Positions 55,498 through 64,000 of a stretch of 64,000 nucleotides of DNA are shown piece by piece. The DNA is taken from NCBI RefSeq assembly GCF_905220565.1, contig NC_059414.1, positions 4,028,001 to 4,092,000 of the forward strand. Direction: 5' to 3'. Made by a program: the position numbers and the translations under genes. Origin of the DNA: Melitaea cinxia (lineage: Eukaryota > Arthropoda > Insecta > Lepidoptera > Nymphalidae). Numbering within the stretch: position 1 is the first letter of the stretch; every line of letters starts with the position of its first letter. The notes beneath the pieces were generated by a model, which was not told the origin of the DNA, did no database searches, and saw only the letters and a list, made by a program, of their open reading frames with translations.

Positions 55498-56267
55498 AAA
55501 ATAAAAATAGGTAAAAAAACTTTTTAAGTTAAACGGTTTTATGTTAAACATACATTGCAATGTTTAAGATAAATGTACTAAAAAACCAAAAAATAATAAA
55601 ATAGATACAGTCGTGGGAATTATAAACATATGCATAGACTAGACTAAAATAAAACCGTGGGGCACGTCAATTGTCTACAAATTATCGACTTAATGTGCGA
55701 TAGAAGAATCGTTTAATTCGTCGTTAAAATAGGCAGTTGGCCCGCAGACGGTGAGGAAATTACTTACTATTTTCTTGCTCATGGAAATTCCAATAGTTAT
55801 ACACTCCATGTAAATAAAAGAGATGTTTCAACTAGTTTATCGTTGGATATTCACACTGCTGGCTGGCGAGGAATCGTTTCACTGCTCGTAGTTTGTCTTT
55901 AATCGACAAATCATATGATAAAAGTACTACTCGCTCACCACTATGAAACCCTAAAACTCGCTTATAATCGAGCTTGCTAGCTTGTTTCCACATTCTAGCC
56001 CTACTTATCACACGTCCATCTTTGTCGTTTGAACAACTGCCTAATTATAGTGTAACATTACAAAACAAACATTTTAATCAACGATTGTAGACAATTGACG
56101 TGCCCCACGGTTTTATTTTAGTCTAGTCTATGCATATGTTTATAATTCCCACGACTGTATCTATTTTATTATTTTTTGGTTTTTTAGTACATTTATCTTA
56201 AACATTGCAATGTATGTTTAACATAAAACCGTTTAACTTAAAAAGTTTTTTTACCTATTTTTATTTT
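55498..56267. repeat. Perfect inverted repeat, 183-bp arms, 404-bp spacer
   Basis: Arms 55498-55680 and 56085-56267 match throughout by eye. They include ACTTTTTAAGTTAAACGG, AATTATAAACATATGCATAG and ACCGTGGGGCACGTC. No target duplication at the outer ends and no coding in the spacer. Confidence 0.95.
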
Positions 56268-56505
56268 ATATCAGTATAACCAATTACAATGAAACGTCAC
56301 TACCGCACCACGTGTCCGCACACAGCGACAGCAGTGACGTACAGCAGCGTTGATGCGAACGAAAAGTTATGACATTATCGTACTAATTAATCTATCACCA
56401 TTGAAATTGAGCTTAATTTCCTGACCTGTATATAATACGGTGCAGTCGACACACGTGAAACGCAGCGTTTTAAGAATTTAGTTTAGAAATTACATGTGTT
56501 ACATT

Positions 56506-56680
56506 GATAGATAGATAGATAGATACTCTTTATTGTACACAACAACAATCAACACAATAACATATTACAAATAAAAAAATAAAAATAAAACAGTGTACAA
56601 AGGCGGTCTTATCGCTAGAGTAGCGATCTCTTCCGGACAACCTTTGGGCATATAGGACACAGCGTAGTGAAAAAGCGGTA
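56506..56680 (-). repeat. LINE 3' end with (GATA)n tail
   Basis: (GATA)4 then CTCTTTATTGTACACAACAA, AGTGTACAAAGGCGGTCTTA and CGATCTCTTCCGGACAACC, typical of an inverted lepidopteran LINE end. Confidence 0.65.
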
Positions 56681-56934
56681 GGGAAACATAACAAAAAACA
56701 TACATTGTTACGCGTTATGCAATTAGATTTTTTGTTTAATATTATAATGATAAGATTATAATTAGACGAGCCCAGTGGTGTTTATAAATAACGACTTCGT
56801 TAAGATTTCACTACAATTTCTCCAACCAAGACCATTTCTATGCGGTATAAGAAAATAAAACCTACCCCAACTCTGAAAATTGCATAAAATTCGTGGATTA
56901 CTACTTTGAAATTTTTTATCCAATTTCGTACGGT

Positions 56935-57180
56935 AGACTACCTGCGGAGCGGGTATCTCGGCCTCGCGATACCACTCCGCGGTCTTCCTTACTGACATGA
57001 CCTACTCTCAGAAGAAAACAGCGGTCGATAAGAACCCCTCGATGCCGACCATGCAGTCGTCCGCCCCGCTTGGCAACGACGGGTCTTCGACTCACCACAC
57101 TAGTGACAGGCAGGAGTGGTCTCCCTAACCGCAATCTGATGCAGTTACTTACCGAAGCAGCCACATCCGGTAAGTCCCTG
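56935..57180. other. GC-rich island, possible exon of unknown strand
   Basis: About 240 bp far richer in G+C than its surroundings. It has consensus GTAAGT donors on both strands (plus at 57170, minus at about 57154) and a minus donor CCGCAG/GTAGTC at 56942. Short frames are open on both strands, but no family is recognised. It may be an upstream non-coding exon of the receptor or a repeat fragment. Confidence 0.25.
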
Positions 57181-57849
57181 TGTCAGTCTAAAGTATAACA
57201 CACCGTGCTAATAATTTACAATTTAAACTACATAATGAAAATCTAAGCTACTGCTTAAATAAAATAAAAAACTTGTTATACTTTCAGTTTTGTTGATTTG
57301 CATAAAAACTAGACGTATTAAATACTTAGGTTTTAAAAATACATTTATATATTTAAATTAATTCCACATTTGGTTTTAATTTAATTTTAGACGTCTAGCA
57401 TTTAAATTGAAACTAGTTTAAAATATATATTGTATAAACAGGTTCTTACAAAAATAACACTAGACGGTCGAGTGAATGTATAAAATAACCATTTTAAGTG
57501 TAGTGTAAATCTATTTAAGTGTACTTTAGATAATTTGTGTTTCCTCATACAGAACAGTTTAATCACCGGTAAAAATACCGCCACATTTTTTTTTGTGAAA
57601 ATATAATTTTATTGTCTTTTATACTAAGCTTGTCCTGCCAATGTGGAATACCATAAAAAAATATTATTTGATCGCATCGATCGCAGTCGTTCGGAAGTTC
57701 TGTCATTTCCTATACTCGAAAGCACATAAGAAACATAAAGGTCCGCTAAAGTTGGATCACAATCAATGCCAAACATAAATTAGGAGCTGTCCATTAATAG
57801 CGCGAAGCTTGGGGGGGGGGGGTACATCACGAAATATCACAAATTATAT
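57181..57849. other. AT-rich sequence with a poly-G run
   Basis: A run of about 12 G at 57811-57822. Otherwise nothing recognised. Confidence 0.5.
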
Positions 57850-58065
57850 AATTATATCTTGCTCAAAATGAAGCAGCCCGACTGGGGAAGAAACTCAACC
57901 TTACAGAAAATCACAGCTAAATAGCACTATTCTCATATAGTTTTAAGTTCGTGTGGTAAATGAAGGTAGACAAAGCTCTTGGTATTATAGACGTCCATAT
58001 GCTACAGTATCCTCTTACCATTAGGTGGATTGTACACTTGTTTCCCACCTTAATAGTATAAAATA
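57850..58065 (-). repeat. Family B repeat, diverged
   Basis: GCTCAAAATGAAGCAGCCCG to TGTACACTTGTTTCCCACC in inverse family order. Confidence 0.65.
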
Positions 58066-58570
58066 AAAAGTATAAAGTAAGAAAACGACCTTAAAAAACA
58101 TTGTTAGCGTATTTACTTTCAGAAAAAAAACAGATTCTGTATAAAACTCAAAAAGTGGAACTACCATCTAAAATCTGCAACAAACAAGTCGCAGACACTC
58201 ATAAGATACTCGTGTAGAACTAATTCTATTTTCGTATGAGCTAACTTCGCTCTCAGCACATGGACCTATTTATCCAAATTTATTAGAACCATACATACTT
58301 TGTTATTGCTCTAAAGATTTCGTCATATATAATCTATTGTTGTATGCGCTAGCTCGATGTGACCGTTCAATTATAAAATTTACGAACTTTTTCATAAGGT
58401 CATAAGGGTATTAGCGAACCAATGCTTAAAAATTAATGAAGAGAAATTACTATAAACACCTTACGTCCTATATAAATCAAATTAAAATTTAAAAAAATTA
58501 CACCTTACACGACACCTAGTCTTATAAGAACCACATATGCTACTGATTAATCACCTTTCTTAAAAAAAAT
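58066..58570. other. AT-rich sequence, nothing recognised
   Basis: No family or exon recognised. Confidence 0.5.
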
Positions 58571-58574
58571 TTAT

Positions 58575-58785
58575 ACACACACGGTCGTCTGTTCTAATGG
58601 TAAGCAATTTAACTTGTTTGCGTTTTAGGTAACAGCCGACCGTTATAGTTAAATATTTTATACAAAGACATAACACATATATAAATACGAGTACAAATAT
58701 GAGACCTAGACTCAGGCGGGAAACGAATCTGCAACCCGTGGATCAGAAAGTAGGGCCACAAACTGGGCCAACGGGCTAATATAAT
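58575..58785 (-). mobile_element. tRNA-derived SINE, family S2
   Basis: Inverted copy: ACGGTCGTCTGTTCTAATGG at the tail; ACTCAGGCGGGAAACGAATC and ACTGGGCCAACGG are the inverse of box B and box A. Confidence 0.8.
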
Positions 58786-58967
58786 AAAATACATTAAACA
58801 AAAATACAACAATAACTATTTTTTTATCACTATTATAATTATTTATTGAATTGTACTACTTAAATCTTATAAACTGAAATAACCTCTGAAACTTTGTAAG
58901 CTTTTTAATCCTATTTTGCAATAGCTATTCATAAAAACGTCGGACGATTATTTGTATTTATTACAAA

Positions 58968-59190
58968 AAAAAAAAACGAGCGTGCTTTGACTACACGACT
59001 GAAGTAAAACTTTTTTAGCTGCCCCCACAGTAATAAACGAAACTTAACTCTCTCTCCCTTTCTATCTTCACTAACTTATATATCACTCTCAACTTCCGTT
59101 CACCTCGCCCGATCACACTTTTTGTAACACTACTGTCACGCATTCACCAGCTTAGTCCCAAGTCAAATGTGCGTAAATAATTTTTACTTA
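58968..59190 (+). repeat. Family E dispersed repeat
   Basis: CTACACGACTGAAGTAAAAC, TTCACCTCGCCCGATCACAC and GCATTCACCAGCTTAGTCCC, shared with 43345-43527. Confidence 0.75.
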
Positions 59191-59737
59191 AAAAAGGAAA
59201 AATAACTCGTTTATTTTGTTCGAAAATCCCCCTCGTTTTAGATTACATAATCATATGTAGTATATGATATAATCATTTACATTATTGTCACGTGTAATGA
59301 CTCAATAGTGGCATAATACCAAAATATTTAAATATTTTTGTCATTTCTTTAGTTATTTAAGCAGCTGTGAATGATAGCTTAGTAATTTTACTAATAAAAA
59401 TTTTGCTTATACTTTAAAACTAAAGTCCTAAATAACATTGTATTTTTAATAATAAAACTATGTAAAAACGTCACAACGCTTAGAAGAGATAGCAAAACTA
59501 AACCACGATATAACGATGAAAGTTTTACAATTTTGTATTATCGTCACAAATGTTACAATCAAGGACATAAGATTGGTGTTTGTTTTGTGTGTTGCGGTCG
59601 ACTAGTTAATTAGCATTTAAATCAAAAGCCTAACATTTTAGTGAACCGAACGACCAAAACGGTCAGAATGACATTTCTTAAGACGTATAAATTATTGGTT
59701 ACAATCAATCTCATTTTACTTTTTTTTTTTGTTTATA
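59191..59737. other. AT-rich sequence, nothing recognised
   Basis: No family or exon recognised. Confidence 0.5.
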
Positions 59738-59975
59738 CTACGATGCTGGTAAACAAGTGTACGGTCCACCTGATGACAAGCGGATACTGTGGCCTTTGGA
59801 CATCGTAATACCATGAAAATTGCAAGCTCGTTGCCAACCCTATCTCCTAAAACCTAACCTGGAGCTCAAGCTACCTTACTCACCACAGGAAACAACACTA
59901 ATTTAGAACAGCATTATTTATTTGTGATTTTCTATATGCCTATAATATTTCTTGTTTGTATCCTACCTCAATACA
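59738..59975 (+). repeat. Family B repeat, diverged
   Basis: TGGTAAACAAGTGTACGGTC, ACCTGATGACAAGCGGATAC, CTTACTCACCACAGGAAACA. Confidence 0.7.
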
Positions 59976-60699
59976 CATACATTATAACATATTTATTCTG
60001 ATATTTTACAAATTGGTGTGTGAATGATGTATTTACTGACAAAGTCATTTGTACGTTGACAAACAAGTTTGAAGATATTTTTTTTACGAAGATACTTCGA
60101 AACAGCAAATGAGTATACCTACAGTTCGCATGCTTTGAAGTGATCATTGTTACTGAATTAAACTGCAACTGGTATCTCACCATAATACCTCTAAAAACAT
60201 TTTTAAAAGCGTGCAGACGCAAAACGAAAGTTTCAGCGCCAAATATTTCAGAGCCTAGACTTTGAATATATATATACGGTTTTAAACATTCACTGCAACA
60301 TACTAATATACACATAATTTACAGCGTATAGTTCAACGTACTGTTGGCTTTAAAAATAGGTACGTTAACACAATGAAGTTGTTTGAAAAATGTATTTATG
60401 TATATCATATTCTATTTTTAGTTGAACACGTATCATACGTTACCGGAAGTACGTATTAGGACTCATAATAGTTTAACTCGTATATATATTGTGTTTGCTA
60501 TTATCGAAGATATGATAATTGTGGCTATTATTAGTAAAAACGCTGTCTGTAACGTGACTGTCAGCGGTACGGGTAATATAGGCGCTGTTTGTACAATAAC
60601 TGTTTTGAGTTGGCAGTGTAAATATTTATTTAGGTCAAATTTACAGCTTAATTACTTTTTAAGATACGATTTTATCTAATAAATAATTTTATGTAATAA
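59976..60699. other. AT-rich sequence, nothing recognised
   Basis: Two short open frames without family features. Confidence 0.5.
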
Positions 60700-60702
60700 T
60701 GA

Positions 60703-60912
60703 TTGACTCCGTTGGCGCAGTTTGTAATGGCCCTGCTTTCTACTCCGCGGGTTGTGGGTTCGATACCCGTCTGAGTCTGGGTTTAATGTTTGTGTTTATT
60801 TATTTATATATGTATTATTTCTATGTACATTTGTAAAATACCTATTTACCTATAACACACGCATTAAGTTGCTTACCTTAGGAACAGACGACCATGTGTG
60901 AATGTTATAAGA
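60703..60912 (+). mobile_element. tRNA-derived SINE, family S2, near full length
   Basis: Box A-like CGTTGGCGCAGTTTGTAATG and box B GGTTCGATACCCGTCTGAG, then a body with GTTTGTGTTTATTTATTTA and a tail near GAACAGACGACCATGTGTG. Confidence 0.88.
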
Positions 60913-61159
60913 TATTAAAAATACATATATATTTATATATATCGAAATAAAATACGTTTTTCGACATTGCTGACGTCGCTTTTAATATTTACTAATATAA
61001 CAAAGTGGAAGGTACTTTCGGACATCATACCGAGCAAAACAAGGCGAGTCAGATAGTGTTACACTTGTACATTAAAAATCCTTCTAACATTTCGTTAATT
61101 CATTACATCAAATGAATGTGCTATATTTTAGATTCTGAAGCAAACTTATACCCTTTTCT

Positions 61160-61462
61160 TTTTAACTAACAGACTTCAAAAAGGCGGAGGTTCTCAATTC
61201 TACTGTATTTTTTTTGTGTGTGTGTGTGTGTGTGTGTTATCTCATAACTTTTTACCAAGTGAACCGATTTTGATGATTATTTTTCAAATCAAATGTCAAT
61301 TGTCATTGTCAATTTAAATAAGACTGAGGTCTGACTAGCACCATTTTAGTTATCTTTAATAATACGTTTTTACTTGACTATTTTTTCGTCTACCTACGTT
61401 GATCTACTGGTCCATATAATTAAAGTTGGTTTTTATTTTCGTTTGCGAGCAAACACAATTAT
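61160..61462 (-). repeat. Family D dispersed repeat with (GT)n
   Basis: Inverted copy: AACAGACTTCAAAAAGGCGG, then a (TG)n run at 61215-61236, CTTTTTACCAAGTGAACCGA, and TTTGCGAGCAAACACAA at the end. Confidence 0.8.
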
Positions 61463-62240
61463 AAATTTTTAATTTTACAGCTTAATATTAAATTTCTATC
61501 TTACAATTTTTACAATATTACAATTTTTCAAATGTCAAATTATCAACGTTAACCAGCAAGAAATATCAAAATTTACTCTTTAGAGAATTACAAATTCAAT
61601 TTGATGAGCTGAATGAAAGCCAACGCTAATTAACCCACGGATTTTTATGATTAATGTATGTAATTTTGTTCCGAATAATATTGCACGCCTCCAGCTGTGC
61701 TTTACTCTCACAAAATTAAAAATACGGGAAGTGCTTACTCTTAAACCTCTATATATTTATAACAATGCATTAATATGCTATAAAATATACACTTTTAGAC
61801 AGACATCAAACTATAAATATCATTTGAAGTCTTTTTTGAATACTATTATAGTAAAGAGAATTGATTAAATAAATATTTGCAACATTTTGGATGTTCGGAG
61901 GATATCAAAATAACGCAAGAAGCACTTGACAAAATAATCTTTTTTTAATAATTCAAGAAACGATTAACTAAGAAGCCTATTGAATATGGTTGAATAAGGT
62001 TGAAAATTCTTAATTTTTTTACAATAGATATTCTTTTTAGTTTCTACCAATGTAAAATAATGAAACAGAGCCATCTATGATTATCTGCAAGAACTAAATT
62101 AACTAATCGAACTTATAATCGCTGTACGTTCGATCATTAGTTCGTAAACAAGCTACTGAGAACGTGAAGGGGTGCAACTCGGTAGCATCTGAAGAATATG
62201 ATTTTAAAATGTGATAGGTAAAAATCTCTTTACAAGTGAG
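61463..62240. other. AT-rich sequence, nothing firmly recognised
   Basis: An open frame at 61647-61868 has some look of a LINE C-terminus but no clear motif. Confidence 0.4.
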
Positions 62241-62640
62241 TTTGTATAATTTACACTACATATGAAGATCACTCGCAGAATGCTCCGTATTGGCTGGACA
62301 CAGAAAGTTTCAAACGTGAGAGTACTCCAGCGCGTCGCCAGTAGCCGGATGTTACTGCAAACCGTCAAGAAGAGAAAAGCCGAGTATTTGGGCCACGTCT
62401 TGAGACACGAGCGATACCAGCTGCTCCAAATTATAATGATGGGCAAAGTAGAGGGCAAGCGACGCGTTGTAAGAAGAAAAAAGTCCTGGTTGCGCAACAT
62501 CCGCGAATGGATGAAGATTGCCAGCGTGGAAGAGCTGTTTCGCTTGGCACGAGACCGCGAAAAATTCGCTGAGCTGACGGCCAACCTCCAGTAGTGGAGA
62601 GGCACAAGAAGAAGAAGATGAAGATCACTACTGCCAAGAA
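62241..62640 (+). pseudogene. LINE ORF2 C-terminal fragment (RTE/CR1-type tail domain)
   Basis: A frame from 62262 to 62594 reads RRMLRIGWTQKVSNVRVLQR, AEYLGHVLRHERYQLL, GKVEGKRRVVRRKKSWLRNI and SVEELFRLARDREKFAELT, the conserved C-terminus of an endonuclease/reverse-transcriptase LINE. It is open but lacks everything upstream. It is followed by GAGAGGCACAAGAAGAAGAA and GATGAAGATCAC, probably the 3' UTR end. Confidence 0.85.
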
Positions 62641-62744
62641 CGTACTGGGTTAAAATATGAAAAAGATAAATAAAAGAACTTATGGGGATGAAACTTGCCT
62701 CTTTTTCTGGTATTACAATTTTATAATTTCAGTTATTCAATTGA

Positions 62745-62852
62745 ATGCCTGCCCAGCGTGGTGACTATGGGCAAAACACATGAGTTCACGCTATTTTTGG
62801 CGTAAACTTGTGGAGGCCTATGTCCAGCAGTGGAATGAATTGTCTTTCCGTT
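62745..62852 (+). repeat. Family A tail fragment
   Basis: CTGCCCAGCGTGGTGACTAT to GGCCTATGTCCAGCAGTGGA. Confidence 0.85.
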
Positions 62853-63153
62853 ATAGCAAGTAGCTTCAAATTTCATCAGTATAAAATTTATTTTAGTTTT
62901 ATAAGGTCAAATTAAACGATTTTATACGCAAACTGTTTTAAAAATATTAAAATATGAAATTAATACAACACTTAAATTTGATTATTTGTTTCTAATAATT
63001 TCTCTTGTCTTCATGATAGAATATAATTATATTCTTAAACCTTGAATGAGGAAATCGAGAGATCTATTTTATGTTATATACATGTTTAATTTTTTTTTTT
63101 AATGATAGTACATATAAGCATCGATCTGTTGCTACAATTTTTTATTCTGTAAA
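62853..63153. other. AT-rich sequence, nothing recognised
   Basis: No family or exon recognised. Confidence 0.5.
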
Positions 63154-63335
63154 CTAGCTGCCCGGACAGACTTCGTTCTGTCAAAAGTTAATAGTAAAAA
63201 TATTTTTATTTTATTTTTTTATTACTAAATCCTTCCGTGGGCCTTAAGGAACATACAAAAAATAACCAAATTGGTCAAGCCATTCTCAAGTTGTGCGCTT
63301 AGCAACATTCATTTTTATTTATATAAGAAATATGG
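63154..63335 (-). mobile_element. Short Helitron
   Basis: The minus strand ends GACAGAACGAAGTCTGTC (hairpin), then CGGGCAGCTAG before T. GTCAAGCCATTCTCAAGTTG inside is common to such copies. The 5' end is approximate. Confidence 0.65.
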
Positions 63336-64000
63336 AACGATAAAGTCGACCTGATATTGATGTTTGCTATTATACCTTAAAAAAACTACATCCTGTATTA
63401 TTACCAATGATGTATCTTGATGAATGAGCTTTTTATCAATAATATAATACATGACAAAATTATCGGCTATATAATATTGAGTACAGAAACTTATCTGTGG
63501 TGTAATGTCTAAACATACAAATATATATAATTCCTCCTCCTGCCTTCCTCAATAAATTGGCTATCTAATACTGAAAGAATTTTTGAAATTGGACCAATAG
63601 TTCCTGAGATTAGCACGTTCAAACAAAAAACAAACTCTTCAGCTTTATAATATTAGTATATTTTATATATTATATTTTATATAATTTATATTTTAAATGA
63701 ACTTTTATCTTACAAACTAGAAATAAAAATGAATCATGTCTCAAATATATACTTATATATACACTCAAATATGTTTATTGAAAGCCTTAGTTTACATTGG
63801 ATTCGATGATATATTATTAGCCTCCGAAGCTTGAGTTGAAATCTAAGATGTTTGTCGATAAATCATAATAGCCTTGTATGAATAATAATATAGGTCAAAG
63901 TGTCTATGTGTATCTTTTTTGTGTTATTTTTTTTTTGGTGTCAAAATAAATCTTGATGCTATTTTTTTACAATAATCATAAATGATTACATTTGCTTTTT
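63336..64000. other. AT-rich sequence with a Helitron fragment
   Basis: 63595-63660 repeats the GAGATTAGCACGTTCAAAC type sequence seen at 30115-30135. Otherwise nothing recognised. Confidence 0.45.

Noticed and set aside
62204..62637. Minus-strand open frames of 133 and 68 residues
   Set aside because: Antisense of the LINE C-terminal fragment.

Overview
The window looks like nuclear DNA of a lepidopteran insect (moth or butterfly). It is very AT-rich. It is packed with repeats typical of Lepidoptera: two tRNA-derived SINE families, RTE-like and other LINE fragments, short Helitrons ending in hairpin-CTAG, a mariner remnant, and families whose tail reads GGCCTATGTCCAGCAGTGG. It contains one spliced insect gene. 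There is no sign of bacterial or phage coding.

The host gene lies on the minus strand. Eight exons run from 53470 down to 9442 and join without a frame break into 660 codons. They encode an insect-type N-terminal extension, one hydrophobic signal/anchor segment, and the complete ligand-binding (ANF-receptor) ectodomain of a natriuretic-peptide-receptor-like protein. Family knowledge predicts a membrane guanylate cyclase, but the transmembrane, kinase-homology and cyclase exons are not in the window and should lie below coordinate 1. The introns are large (up to about 14 kb) and filled with transposons.

Inside intron 6 sits an apparently complete PIF/Harbinger transposon at 26445-29926. It has an 18-bp perfect terminal inverted repeat and a TTA target duplication. 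Two convergent spliced genes are both open: a 272-codon Myb/SANT-like protein (plus strand, 7 exons) and a 361-codon HARBI1-type nuclease with a DD35E triad (minus strand, 3 exons).

At the 3' end of the visible gene, a 1,444-bp block containing most of exon 8 is duplicated in tandem. The two copies differ at one base by eye. The junction is filled with a 241-bp piece copied from 4.8 kb away plus about 21 bp of filler, which looks like a template-switching event. The second exon copy has lost its splice acceptor.

The rest is accessory DNA. Region by region: 1-9441 holds LINE, Helitron and SINE-like fragments and the duplication. 9581-23613 (intron 7) holds Helitron, SINE, mariner and LINE fragments. 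30010-45147 holds SINEs, Helitrons and many copies of one dispersed repeat. 45362-52150 holds a LINE interrupted by a younger RTE LINE with a 10-bp target duplication. 53471-64000 is upstream sequence with a 118-bp tandem array, a perfect 183-bp inverted repeat, SINEs and LINE ends. Snap-back inverted duplications recur at several loci. I found no other convincing host gene.
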